Shown piece after piece: positions 47,101 to 54,386 of a stretch of 64,000 nucleotides of DNA; position 1 is the first letter of the stretch; each line of letters opens with the position of its first letter. Origin of the DNA: Arthrobacter sp. HY1533 (lineage in GTDB: Bacteria; Actinomycetota; Actinomycetes; Actinomycetales; Micrococcaceae); assembly GCF_027568515.1 (NCBI RefSeq), contig NZ_JANKZF010000009.1, positions 186,001 through 250,000 of the forward strand. Direction: 5' to 3'. A model generated the notes under the pieces. The model saw nothing but the letters and a program-made list of their open reading frames with translations. It was not told the DNA's origin and searched no databases. The position numbers and the translations under genes are program-made.

Positions 47101-47831
47101 ACGCCTACTTCCTGTACCCGGCGGACAAGCCGCTGGGCGAGGTGGCCCTGGAGCGTTTGAAGGCCGTGGCCACCCACAACGAGCTCGGCGCCGGCATGGC
47201 CCTGGCCATGAAGGACCTGGAAATCCGTGGCGCCGGCAACCTGCTGGGCGGTGAGCAGTCAGGCCACATCCAGGGCGTTGGCTTCGACCTGTACATCCGC
47301 CTGGTGGGCGAGGCCGTGGCCGACTACCGCGGCGAGGGCGAGGAACGGGCCGCCGAGATGAAGATCGAGCTGCCCGTCAACGCCCACCTGCCGCACGACT
47401 ACGTGCCGGGGGAGCGGCTGCGCCTGGAGGCCTACCGCAAGCTGGCCGCCGCCGTCACCATGGAGGACATTGCCGAGGTCCAGGCGGAACTCATCGACCG
47501 CTACGGCGAACTGCCCCCGGCGGCCGTGAACTTGATTGCCGTGGCCCACTTCAAGGTCCTGGCCCGCGCGGCCGGGCTCTCCGATGTGGCGCTGCAGGGC
47601 AACTTCATCAAGTTCGGCCCGGCAGAGCTGCCCGAGTCCAAGCAGATGCGCCTGACCCGCATGTACCCCGGATCCATGGTGAAGCCAGCCCTGAACTCCG
47701 TGCTCATCCCCAAGCCCAAGACGGCCAGGATCGGTGGCCGCGACCTGGCCGACGCCGAGGTGCTCACGTGGGCGCAGGGCGTGCTGGAGGCAATCTTCGA
47801 GACCACCCCGGCCTCCGTGGCGGCATCCTAG
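44151..47831 (+). CDS. mfd: Transcription-repair coupling factor Mfd
   Basis: 1226 residues; ATG at 44151 after AAGGAG. The N-terminal UvrB-like region is followed by a CarD-like RNA polymerase interaction domain (GDYVVHEQHGVGKFVEL), and a RecG-like translocase with GDVGYGKTE, DEEQRFGV, SATPIPRTLEMS, TTIIETGLDI and QLRGRVGRG. It removes stalled RNA polymerase and recruits UvrA at DNA damage. Two insertions of short repeats are read in frame: KVSTSSTTGG near residue 231 and KVSTGSTTGRAGSTTGG near 555, the latter in a loop of the CarD-like domain. Otherwise full length and probably functional. Confidence 0.97.
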   Translation: MSLAGLRIALSQDPLFARVRSYASADPATRSTDIAFSAPAGLRPVLLAEVADGLAASSGVVLAVTATGREAEDTVAALRSYLPEGAVAEFPSWETLPHERLSPRSDTVGRRLAVLRRLAHPEHDAGEHLRVIVAPVRAVVQPLVAGLGELAPVHVKTGEEIPFAELIKRLADAAYARVDMVTHRGEFAVRGGILDVFPPTENHPVRIEFFGDEVESMRWFSIADQRTLTSKVSTSSTTGGIVHPTELHAPPCREILITPTVMGRAAKLKDAMPAAAAMLEKIAGGIAVEGMESLAPALVDGMVPLASLLPAGSITVVLDPEKVSARAHDLESTNAEFLEAAWSTASDGGTAPLDLASAGTGGAAVDLSSAGFKSLTETRDAALGHGVAWWTMSSLAQDEELEVSTDVLNLHAREPRGYRGDVAEMMEFIGARVKDQWRVVVATQGPGPAQRLAELFHEANIPASRVESLDAEPQPGIIEVTTADTGRGFVFDSLKLGLLTEADLLGRASAVSTRDMRKMPSKRRNAVDPLQLAAGDYVVHEQHGVGKFVELIQRKVSTGSTTGRAGSTTGGPGLREYLVLEYAPSKRGAPGDRLFVPTDQLDQVTAYVGGDAPALSKMGGSDWAATKSKARKAVKEIAGELIRLYSARMASRGHAFGPDTPWQAELEEAFPYVETPDQLVAINEVKADMEKEVPMDRLISGDVGYGKTEIAVRAAFKAVQDGKQVAVLVPTTLLAQQHYETFNERFSGFPVRVAPLSRFQTTKESKEIVEGVKNGSVDVVIGTHRLLSKDFAFKDLGLVIVDEEQRFGVEHKEALKKMRTNVDVLAMSATPIPRTLEMSMTGIRETSTLATPPEERHPVLTYVGAHSDKQVGAAIRRELMREGQVFYVHNRVKSIDRTAAHIQQLVPDARVAVAHGQMSESRLEQIIVDFWEKRFDVLVCTTIIETGLDISNANTLIVEQANNYGLSQLHQLRGRVGRGRERAYAYFLYPADKPLGEVALERLKAVATHNELGAGMALAMKDLEIRGAGNLLGGEQSGHIQGVGFDLYIRLVGEAVADYRGEGEERAAEMKIELPVNAHLPHDYVPGERLRLEAYRKLAAAVTMEDIAEVQAELIDRYGELPPAAVNLIAVAHFKVLARAAGLSDVALQGNFIKFGPAELPESKQMRLTRMYPGSMVKPALNSVLIPKPKTARIGGRDLADAEVLTWAQGVLEAIFETTPASVAAS
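44843..44866. repeat. CTCGACCACCGG repeat inserted in mfd (first)
   Basis: GGTCTCGACAAGCTCGACCA followed by CCGG, read in frame as VSTSSTTG. It matches the copy at 45815 (one base differs) and the one at 23499. Confidence 0.65.
45815..45862. repeat. CTCGACCACCGG repeats inserted in mfd (second, doubled)
   Basis: GGTCTCGACAGGCTCGACCA plus CCGG at 45815, then a second partial unit GGCAGGCTCAACCACCGG. Both are read in frame and give VSTGSTTG and AGSTTGG in a loop of the CarD-like domain. Confidence 0.65.
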
Positions 47832-47844
47832 GGCGGGCCTGGTG

Positions 47845-47862
47845 GCCGGCCGCGTGGCCGGC
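47845..47862. terminator. Short GC-rich hairpin between mfd and rrf2
   Basis: GCCGGCC (47845-47851) pairs with GGCCGGC (47856-47862) around GCGT, between the convergent mfd and Rrf2 genes. No T-tract; could serve both directions. Confidence 0.45.
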
Positions 47863-47868
47863 CGGTGG

Positions 47869-48324
47869 TCAGCGGCGTGCCCAGGCCCCCGGATCCTCGA
47901 GCAGCGCCAGGACCGGCGAAGGCAGGGAGCCGGCCGCCACATCGGCCAGGGTGGTGTTTTCGAGCACCGCCCGCAGGCTGGCCCTGGCGGCGACCCAGAC
48001 TTCCCTCAGGGCAACACTGGACTCGGGGTACTGGACGTCTTCCGGCCGCTCTCCGCGGACACCGGCCAAGGGGCCGTCCACGGCGCGGATGACGTCGGCC
48101 ACGGTGATTGAATCCGCGTCCCTGCCCAGCACATAGCCGCCCCTGGCGCCCCTTTTTGCCGTCAGGATGCCACTTTTGGTGAGCTGCGCCAGGATGGATT
48201 CCAGGAACTTTGTTGGAATCTGCTGTTCCGATGCCAACCGCTCCCGAGTCACCATGGCGCCGTCCCGCAGGACGAGCTCAACCACCGCCCTCAACGCATA
48301 GTCCGCTTTGGCTGTTACATGCAC
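47869..48324 (-). CDS. Rrf2-family transcriptional regulator
   Basis: 151 residues from GTG at 48324 with AGGAGG six nt upstream. The N-terminal winged helix has TAKADYALRAVVELVLRDG, IPTKFLESILAQLTKSGIL and SxRGARGGYVLGR, the Rrf2 pattern. The three cysteines of iron-sulfur members (IscR) are absent, so it resembles CymR-type regulators that respond to cysteine precursors. It lies just downstream of the ssu-type transporter on the same strand, 55 bp from the permease stop, and could control that operon through the palindrome at 51098. Confidence 0.9.
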   Translation of the reverse strand: MHVTAKADYALRAVVELVLRDGAMVTRERLASEQQIPTKFLESILAQLTKSGILTAKRGARGGYVLGRDADSITVADVIRAVDGPLAGVRGERPEDVQYPESSVALREVWVAARASLRAVLENTTLADVAAGSLPSPVLALLEDPGAWARR

Positions 48325-48379
48325 CGACGGCCTCCTCACACCATGGGACACCAAGTCCCGTATGTGAAGAATAACCCGG

Positions 48380-49234
48380 CTAGCTCCTTGCGGCCCCCAA
48401 CCCCCGGCGATGCAGCAGACCGGCGGTGATGCGTGTGAACACCTGGTCAACGGCCATGCCCACAATCAGGATGACCAGCATGATCGCCATGAGCCCGGGA
48501 GTGTCGGAGAACTCCCGGGAGTACTGCAGTGAAGCACCCAAGGACGGCCTCGAGGCGATGATGACCAGAAGCTCGCCCGCCATCAGGCTGCGCCATGCGA
48601 AGGACCAACCCTGCTTGAGCCCCGCAACGTAGCCGGGCAGGGCGGCCGGCAACACGATGTGCCAATAAAGGCTGGCTCCCCGCGCCGCCATCGACTTGGC
48701 ATTTCTGAGCAGATTGCGGGGAATCTCATCAATGCCGCTGATGAGTCCATTGGCGATGGACGGGGCCGCCCCCAAGACAATCACGAAGAGAATGGCCTGT
48801 TCACCCAGCCCAAAAATCAGGATGGCAAACGGGAACCAGGCGATGGAAGGCATGGTCTGCATCCCCGTAATGAGCGAACCAATCGCCGACCGCAGCAGCC
48901 GGGAATGGGCCACTGAGAGGCCAACCGCGGTCCCCACCGCCACGGCCACGGCGAAACCGATGCCGGCACGGCCCATGGTGATTGACAGGCTCAGCCAGAA
49001 TTTCTCCTGCCCCAGCATTTCAATCAGGCGCTCCACCACCTCCAGCGGGGCCGGAAGCACATAGGGTGGCCGCCACCCCGAAAGGTACACGCCCTGCCAG
49101 ATCACAAAAACAAGTGCAACAGCCATGGCCGGCGGGATGAAACGGCGGGCCCCGGCGCGGCGTTTCGTGGTGGACTGCCGGTCCAGGGGAGCCGGGCTGT
49201 CCAAGGAAGTGGGGGTTGCTCCGGGCTTGATCAT
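48380..49234 (-). CDS. ssuC: Sulfonate-type ABC transporter permease
   Basis: 284 residues; ATG overlaps the ATPase stop by 4 nt. Six helices, and the EAA-like loop around GIDEIPRNLLRNAKSMAARGASLYWHIVLPAALPGY follow the SsuC/TauC/NrtB pattern. It forms the membrane channel for a nitrate/sulfonate/taurine-class importer. The loop lies before the last helices, as usual. Substrate is not fixed by sequence; no monooxygenase (ssuD, tauD) is encoded nearby. Confidence 0.9.
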   Translation of the reverse strand: MIKPGATPTSLDSPAPLDRQSTTKRRAGARRFIPPAMAVALVFVIWQGVYLSGWRPPYVLPAPLEVVERLIEMLGQEKFWLSLSITMGRAGIGFAVAVAVGTAVGLSVAHSRLLRSAIGSLITGMQTMPSIAWFPFAILIFGLGEQAILFVIVLGAAPSIANGLISGIDEIPRNLLRNAKSMAARGASLYWHIVLPAALPGYVAGLKQGWSFAWRSLMAGELLVIIASRPSLGASLQYSREFSDTPGLMAIMLVILIVGMAVDQVFTRITAGLLHRRGLGAARS

Positions 49235-50010
49235 CGCAAGGGCCGCCTGATGTGGTTGGAAAGTTCCGTGGCCAATCCGGCAGACTCGGCGCTGTCGGAG
49301 CGCCGGGGCCTGTCAAACGTTATGTCGATTTCAGTGTCGATGCGGCCTGGGGAGGTGGCCATGACGATCACACGGTCGGCCAGCCTGACCGCTTCCCTGG
49401 CGTCGTGGGTCACAAACAAGATTGTGAGCCTGCGCTCGGCCCAGATTCGCTCGATTTCATCGTGCATGGCCTCACGGGTGAAAGCGTCAAGTGCACCGAA
49501 GGGTTCATCCATCAACAACACGCTGCACTCCTGGGCAAGCGTCTTGGCCAGGGCCACACGTTGGCGCATGCCGCCGGATATTTCATGCGGGCGCAGCTTT
49601 TCAAGGCCGGGCAGGCGAACGGTCTCGAGCAGGTCCGCGACCCTCGCGGCCCTCTCGGGGCGGGGAACGTGGGACAGCTTCAACGCCAGTTCAATGTTTC
49701 CCCCCACCGTCAGCCAGGGAAACAAGTTGTCCTCCTGAAACATCACCCCAACCTTGCGTCCGCCGGTCGAAATGCTTCCCTGGCTTGGATTGTCCAGCCC
49801 GGCAACCAGATTCAGGAGTGTGGACTTCCCACAGCCGGAGCGGCCCAGGAGGCACACAAACTTCTCCGCCGCCACGTCCAGGTCCAGGTTTTCAAGCACC
49901 TGTTCCCTCTGGCTACCGCGGCCGTAGTACTTGCTGACGGACTTCACGGAGATCCCGAGGCCGCCTTGAACATTTTCAACGCCTTGCTGAATGGCTGGGG
50001 AGGACGTCAC
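49231..50010 (-). CDS. ssuB: Sulfonate-type ABC transporter ATPase
   Basis: 259 residues, GTG overlapping the upstream stop by 4 nt. Walker A LLGRSGCGKSTLL, Q-loop MFQEDNLFPWL, signature SGGMRQRVALAKTLAQ, Walker B VLLMDEPFGALD and the switch His in FVTHDAREAVRLADR are all intact. The PFGALDAFTRE block is typical of SsuB/TauB. It powers import with the neighbouring permease. The N-terminal 18 residues before LGISVKSVSKYY may be an over-long start. Confidence 0.93.
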   Translation of the reverse strand: MTSSPAIQQGVENVQGGLGISVKSVSKYYGRGSQREQVLENLDLDVAAEKFVCLLGRSGCGKSTLLNLVAGLDNPSQGSISTGGRKVGVMFQEDNLFPWLTVGGNIELALKLSHVPRPERAARVADLLETVRLPGLEKLRPHEISGGMRQRVALAKTLAQECSVLLMDEPFGALDAFTREAMHDEIERIWAERRLTILFVTHDAREAVRLADRVIVMATSPGRIDTEIDITFDRPRRSDSAESAGLATELSNHIRRPLR

Positions 50011-51068
50011 GGCACTGCCACCTCGCTCTGGCCGCGGGCCACCAACAATGAATTGAGGATGCGCGTGTCATAAATTCCGTCCAGGTCCACGCTGTCCAGG
50101 AGCCCCACGGACTGGGCATTCTTGGCACCTTGGAGCAATGTGGACGCGAGGGGGTCAGGGGTGAATTTCACATTGGCCCACGCCGTTGCCAGGACTCCCT
50201 TTTGCAGGGGCTGGCCGGTGAGCTTCTCGATTCCGGCATTGACCACCGATTGCGCCTGCTCCGGCTTGGCGTTGATGAAGTCGATGGCGTTCAGTTCGCC
50301 CTTGAGCACGGCGGCCACTGTCCCCGGGTACTTGTCCAGGAATTCCTTGCGCACCACCAGGTTGGTGACCACAAACTGCTTGTCCGGCCAGAGATCGGCT
50401 TCGTTGACCAGGACATGGGCGCCGCCCTGCTCAATGAGCCGGGTCATCCACGGTTCGGGAAGCCAGGCCCCATCGATCTGGCCGGCGGAAAAAGCCTGCA
50501 AGGCCGTGGCGTTGTCCTGGGGCATGATGCTCACGTCCCCGCCGCCTTCCACCGTGGTGGCCAGACCCTGTGACTTCAGCCAGTAGCGCAAGGCCACGTC
50601 CTGGGTGTTGCCCAGTTGCGGCGTGGCCAGCTTTGCCCCCTTCAGCTGTTCGACGGAGCTGATCCCGGAGCGGACCACCAGGCCAGCCCCGCCCGACGCG
50701 GCCCCTGCCACCACCCGAAGGGCCGCACCCTTGCTCTTGACGAAGCCGTTGATGGTGGGGTTCGGTCCAACAAAAGCCATGTCCACGGCCCCGGAAAACA
50801 AGGCTTCGATGGCTGCCGGCCCCGCATTGAAAAGCATCGGCTTCAGGGCGGTGTCTCCCAGTTCAGCGGCGAAATACCCTTGGTCCACACCAACGATGGC
50901 CGGCGCGTGCGTCAGGTTGGGAAAGTAGCCCAACCGCACCTCCTTGGCCACGGCGCCGGCGCCTGGACTTGCGCCCGCCGGGACTGCAGTGTCTGCATTG
51001 GCTGAGCACGCGCCCAGCAGGGCCACGATTGCTGCCAGGCCAAGGAGCCTGCCGAATTTCTTGTTCAT
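50007..51068 (-). CDS. ssuA: Sulfonate-type ABC transporter substrate-binding lipoprotein
   Basis: 353 residues from ATG. The N-terminus FGRLLGLAAIVALLGACS is a lipoprotein signal with lipobox LGAC. The mature protein has VRLGYFPNLTHAPAIVGVD and FVGPNPTINGFVKSKG, AALRVVAGAASGGAGLVV, of the SsuA/NrtA/ThiY-like family. It binds a small anionic sulfur or nitrogen compound outside the membrane. First gene of the operon; it has a long palindrome in its leader. C-terminal LLVARGQSEVAVP gives no extra clue. Confidence 0.9.
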   Translation of the reverse strand: MNKKFGRLLGLAAIVALLGACSANADTAVPAGASPGAGAVAKEVRLGYFPNLTHAPAIVGVDQGYFAAELGDTALKPMLFNAGPAAIEALFSGAVDMAFVGPNPTINGFVKSKGAALRVVAGAASGGAGLVVRSGISSVEQLKGAKLATPQLGNTQDVALRYWLKSQGLATTVEGGGDVSIMPQDNATALQAFSAGQIDGAWLPEPWMTRLIEQGGAHVLVNEADLWPDKQFVVTNLVVRKEFLDKYPGTVAAVLKGELNAIDFINAKPEQAQSVVNAGIEKLTGQPLQKGVLATAWANVKFTPDPLASTLLQGAKNAQSVGLLDSVDLDGIYDTRILNSLLVARGQSEVAVP

Positions 51069-51097
51069 GTTGTCTGCCCCCGAGGATGAGTGCCGAA

Positions 51098-51122
51098 ATA
51101 ACCTACTAATCCACTAGGTTAT
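51098..51122. promoter_or_regulatory. Perfect palindrome before the ssu operon, candidate Rrf2 operator
   Basis: ATAACCTA (51098-51105), a 9-nt spacer and TAGGTTAT (51115-51122) form a perfect dyad about 30 nt upstream of the ssuA ATG. It resembles CymR/Rrf2-type dyads with TAGGTWT arms. An Rrf2 regulator is encoded at the operon's far end. Confidence 0.6.
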
Positions 51123-51267
51123 GTTTGCATTTCGGGGGGAAACAGAGTGCACGATACCTGCTTTGCCTACCTGATTACTGTGTTATTCGCGTCCCATCAC
51201 TTGCTCCGGTGCAACGGTACGCGGAAGCGCAAGGTGCCATCCGCCGTCGAACGTTTCATGGGCGCAA

Positions 51268-51303
51268 AAAAGCCCCGCAATCCAGGTGGACTGCGGGGCT
51301 TTT
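51268..51303 (-). terminator. Rho-independent terminator
   Basis: AAAAGCCCCGCA (51268-51279) pairs with TGCGGGGCTTTT (51292-51303) around a 12-nt loop. Symmetric A/T tails let it work in both directions. It follows the small membrane protein gene (stop at 51319). Confidence 0.85.
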
Positions 51304-51318
51304 GCTGCGGCGTCGGTG

Positions 51319-51543
51319 CTACTCGCCTGCGGAGTCTGTGCGGCCCATGATGGACATCGGAATGATGAGCGACAGGGAGCACAGGCCGATGCCGGCGATG
51401 GCCGGGCCAAAGGCGTGCCAGAAGCTTTCCAGGCTCCAGAAGGAGAATGCGAAGATTCCGCCCAGGAACATGGCGAAGAAGATCACAAACAAGACGACTG
51501 ACTGGACCACGCTGTTTTCGCGACGGTAACTGGTGTTGGACAC
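51319..51543 (-). CDS. Small two-helix membrane protein
   Basis: 74 residues from GTG with AAGGAGG six nt upstream, a strong site. Two hydrophobic stretches (VVQSVVLFVIFFAMFLGGIFAF and AIAGIGLCSLSLIIPMSIMG) with a short polar link. No enzyme motif; no family recognised. It has its own terminator, and lies between the ssu operon and deoC, so it is probably a single-gene unit. Confidence 0.65.
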   Translation of the reverse strand: MSNTSYRRENSVVQSVVLFVIFFAMFLGGIFAFSFWSLESFWHAFGPAIAGIGLCSLSLIIPMSIMGRTDSAGE

Positions 51544-51625
51544 GGTTCCTCCTTGACCCCGATGGGGGAGATGGGTGGGGCACCGGAGTGCCGGCGCGCT
51601 GATCTACCCACGATCTTAGTACGGA

Positions 51626-52348
51626 TTAGTAGGCTGAGGTGCCCGCGGCGCCCGTGACGATGGCAATGCCGGAGCTGGTGCCGATCCGGGTGGCGCCGGC
51701 GGCAATCATTTCCAGTGCCTTCTCGCGGGTGCGCACGCCGCCGGAGGCCTTGACGCCCAGCTCCGGGCCCACGGTCTGGCGCATGAGCGCCACATCCTGT
51801 GCCGTGGCGCCGCCGCCGTTGAAGCCCGTGGAGGTCTTCACGAAGTCCGCGCCGGCCTCGACGGCGGCCTGGCAGGCCAGGACCTTCTCGTCGTCGCTGA
51901 GCAGCGAGGTTTCAATGATGACCTTCAGGATGGAATCCTCGGCGTGGACCACCTCGGCCACGGCGGAGATGTCCGACACCAGGGCGTCCCTGTCCAGGGC
52001 GCGGGCGGAGGCAATGTTGATGACCATGTCCACCTCGTCGGCGCCGTCCATCGTGGCGCCGCGGGCCTCAAAGACCTTGACGTCGGTGTTGTGCGTGCCG
52101 AGCGGGAACCCCACAACGGTGCAGGTCAGCACCCCGGTGCCCAGCAGCGCCTTCTTGGCCGTTTCCACCCAGACGGGGTTCACGCAGACCGACTTGAAGT
52201 GGTGGGTGGCGGCTTCCTGGCACAGGCGCAGGATGTCCGCGCGGCTGGCCTCGGGTGCCAGGAGCGTGTGGTCAATGAACCCGGCAAGGTCTCCCGTGGC
52301 GGTTTCCCCTGCGGAGCTGTTGGGTGTGAGGGGGTTGTTGGACGTCAT
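51626..52348 (-). CDS. deoC: Deoxyribose-phosphate aldolase
   Basis: 240 residues, ATG after GGAAGGAATGCCCC. The TIM-barrel motifs DHTLLAPEASRAD, SVCVNPVWVE, VVGFPLGTHNTDVK, EVDMVINI, KVIIETSLLSDDE and DFVKTSTGF (Schiff-base lysine) followed by GVKASGGVR identify DeoC. It cleaves 2-deoxyribose-5-phosphate to acetaldehyde and glyceraldehyde-3-phosphate in nucleoside salvage. It pairs functionally with the phosphorylase at 60249, although the genes are apart. Standalone gene. Confidence 0.96.
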   Translation of the reverse strand: MTSNNPLTPNSSAGETATGDLAGFIDHTLLAPEASRADILRLCQEAATHHFKSVCVNPVWVETAKKALLGTGVLTCTVVGFPLGTHNTDVKVFEARGATMDGADEVDMVINIASARALDRDALVSDISAVAEVVHAEDSILKVIIETSLLSDDEKVLACQAAVEAGADFVKTSTGFNGGGATAQDVALMRQTVGPELGVKASGGVRTREKALEMIAAGATRIGTSSGIAIVTGAAGTSAY

Positions 52349-52425
52349 GGGGCATTCCTTCCCTGGTGCGGCTAGTTACCACAATGGTGCCACATGCGAA
52401 GGTCAGCGGCGCAGCCTGTTCGCCT

Positions 52426-53589
52426 CTAGCGGCGCAGCCTGTAGCCGCGCTTGAGCACCGTCTCCACCATGCCCGGGTCGGGCAGGGCGGCCCGCAGCCG
52501 GCTGATGGTCATGTGCAGGGCGTGCTCGCTCTCGCCCAGGCCCATGGCGGCCGCCAGCTCGGCCTGCGAGGCGATGGCGCCGTCGGCGTCCATGAGGGCC
52601 TTGAGCAGCTGCAGCGGACCGGGCGCCAGCGGCACGCAGACGCCGTCGACCATGAGCGACTGCCCTCGCAGCTCCAGCAGCGAGCCGCCGCTGACGGCGC
52701 TCTGGGCGCCCTTGCGTTCCAGGTACTCGCACACGAGCCGGACCAGGGCACCCATGCGGAAGCGCTCCGGCACCAGCGGCGTGATGCCGGAGGCCAGCAG
52801 GGGTGCGGCCGTGACGGGGCCGACGGCGGCACACACCACATCGCCCGGCCGGCCGGCCCCGGGGACGGCGCCGCGCAGGGCCCGGCGGAACTCGCGGCCG
52901 CGGCCCATTGACTCGGCGGTGCTCAGCACGGCGTCGACCGCAGGGGCACTCGTGAACGTCAGCACGTCCAGCTCCCGGGCAATGACGGCCTCGACGAGCT
53001 GCGCCAGTTTGTTGCCGTCCTCGGCGTTGACCCAGCGGTAGGGCGTCACGGCCAACACCGTGGCGCCGGCGGCTCGCAACCGCTCCAGCGCGGCAACGTC
53101 CGTGTAGCCGTGGACCTGCACGGCCACGGTCTTGCCCTTTACTCCCGCGGCGATAACGAGGTCCGTCAGTGTTGCGGTGGTTTCATCGGCACTGATCCCG
53201 TGGTCGTCAAGGCCTGCCGCGCGGACGGCGCCGCGGGCCTTGGGGCCGCGCACGTAAATGGCGGCAGCAGCCAGCGTTGCCAGCAGTTCCTCGCCCTGCC
53301 CGGCGGCATCGGCGGCCTCGGCCCAGCGGCGCATGCCGTAGGCCGTGGTGACCATGACAATCTCCGGGGCGGCGGCAATCACGGCGGCCGTTTCCGCTTG
53401 CAGCACGGCATCGTCTTCAACGGGGGCGATCTTCAGCGCCGGGGCGTGCAGCACAGTGGCGCCTCGCCGTTCGAGGGCCTCGATGAGGTCGCCGGCCCGG
53501 CGGTGGGCCGTGACGCCGATCCGGAAACCGCGCAGCGGCGGGGGAGGGGTGGGTGTTCGGTGCCCGGGCGGCGGTGCTGCTTGGTTCAT
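52426..53589 (-). CDS. hemD: Uroporphyrinogen-III synthase with C-terminal winged-helix domain
   Basis: 387 residues from ATG at 53589 (GTG at 53601 overlapping the cobA stop is the alternative). The N-terminal ~260 residues form HemD: GFRIGVTAHRRAGDLIEALERRGA, VMVTTAYGMRRWAEA, LTFTSAPAVDAVL and CAAVGPVTAAPLL. The C-terminal part (about 290-387: PLQLLKALMDADGAIASQAEL, HALHMTISRLRAAL, VLKRGYRLRR) is an OmpR-type winged helix. Fusions of this type occur in actinobacteria near nitrite reductase. It cyclises hydroxymethylbilane for siroheme and may also bind DNA; the DNA target is unknown. Confidence 0.92.
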   Translation of the reverse strand: MNQAAPPPGHRTPTPPPPLRGFRIGVTAHRRAGDLIEALERRGATVLHAPALKIAPVEDDAVLQAETAAVIAAAPEIVMVTTAYGMRRWAEAADAAGQGEELLATLAAAAIYVRGPKARGAVRAAGLDDHGISADETTATLTDLVIAAGVKGKTVAVQVHGYTDVAALERLRAAGATVLAVTPYRWVNAEDGNKLAQLVEAVIARELDVLTFTSAPAVDAVLSTAESMGRGREFRRALRGAVPGAGRPGDVVCAAVGPVTAAPLLASGITPLVPERFRMGALVRLVCEYLERKGAQSAVSGGSLLELRGQSLMVDGVCVPLAPGPLQLLKALMDADGAIASQAELAAAMGLGESEHALHMTISRLRAALPDPGMVETVLKRGYRLRR

Positions 53590-53597
53590 GAAGTACC

Positions 53598-54374
53598 TCA
53601 CGCTGATTGCAGGCCCGCATCCGCCAGGAAGTCCGGGATGCCCAAGCCGTTTGCGCCTGCCAGTCCGACCACGTCCCCGATCACGATGACGGCGGGGTTG
53701 CGGCAGCTGGACGAGGCCCCCACAATGCTACCGACCGTGGCGGTGGTGGTGCGCTGGGAGTGGCTGAAACCGCTCTCAACCACAGCGACGGGCGTAACAT
53801 TGGCCAGCCCGGCCAGCCTCAGCCCGGCCACGAGGGAGGGCAGCGTGCCGATGCCCATGAGGACCACGATGGTGCCGCCCAGCCCCGCGAGGTGCGTGTA
53901 TTCGCTCGTGGACAGGGGTGCATGGCCGGACACCACTGTGAACAGGTGGCTGACATTGCGGTGCGTCACGGGGATGCCGGCCGCGCCGGGGACCGCGATA
54001 GCGCTGGAAATGCCGGGGATGACCGTCACGGGGATGCCGGCCGCGACTGCTCCGGCCATTTCCTCCCCGCCCCGGCCAAACACAAACGGGTCCCCGCCCT
54101 TCAGCCGCACCACGTGCAGGCCGGCGCGGGCGCCGTCGAGCATCCTGGCCGTGATGTCCTCCTGGGCAACTTTGTGGTGCCCCGGCGTCTTGCCCACATC
54201 CACAAACGTGGCCCGGGGCGCCAGCCGGGCCAGGTCCTCCGTGGGTCCGAGCCTGTCAAAATAGACCACATCCGCCACGGCCAGGGCCCTGGCGGCGCGG
54301 ATGGTGAGCAGGTCAGCGGGGCCTGGGCCGCCGCCCACCAGGGTGATGCGTCCCGCGCGTCGTGTGCGTGCCAT
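53598..54374 (-). CDS. cobA: Uroporphyrinogen-III C-methyltransferase
   Basis: 258 residues, ATG after AAGGAGATCACC, 12 nt after the nirB stop. Motifs: ITLVGGGPGPADLLTIRA, ADVVYFDRL, VRLKGGDPFVFGRGGEE, VIPGISSA and PVTHRNVS. It methylates uroporphyrinogen III at C2 and C7 using S-adenosylmethionine to give precorrin-2, the first step to siroheme, needed by NirB encoded immediately upstream. Single-domain (SUMT) type without CysG fusion; hemD follows with a 4-8 nt junction. Confidence 0.95.
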   Translation of the reverse strand: MARTRRAGRITLVGGGPGPADLLTIRAARALAVADVVYFDRLGPTEDLARLAPRATFVDVGKTPGHHKVAQEDITARMLDGARAGLHVVRLKGGDPFVFGRGGEEMAGAVAAGIPVTVIPGISSAIAVPGAAGIPVTHRNVSHLFTVVSGHAPLSTSEYTHLAGLGGTIVVLMGIGTLPSLVAGLRLAGLANVTPVAVVESGFSHSQRTTTATVGSIVGASSSCRNPAVIVIGDVVGLAGANGLGIPDFLADAGLQSA

Positions 54375-54386
54375 GGTGATCTCCTT

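Noticed and set aside
47501-47942. Two minus-strand frames at the 3' end of mfd
   Set aside because: They overlap mfd and the start of the Rrf2 gene's 3' side; no motif.
48325-48379. Operator for Rrf2 before its own gene
   Set aside because: Only a weak GGGAC/GTCCC dyad is present, not the TAGGTTAT dyad seen before ssuA.
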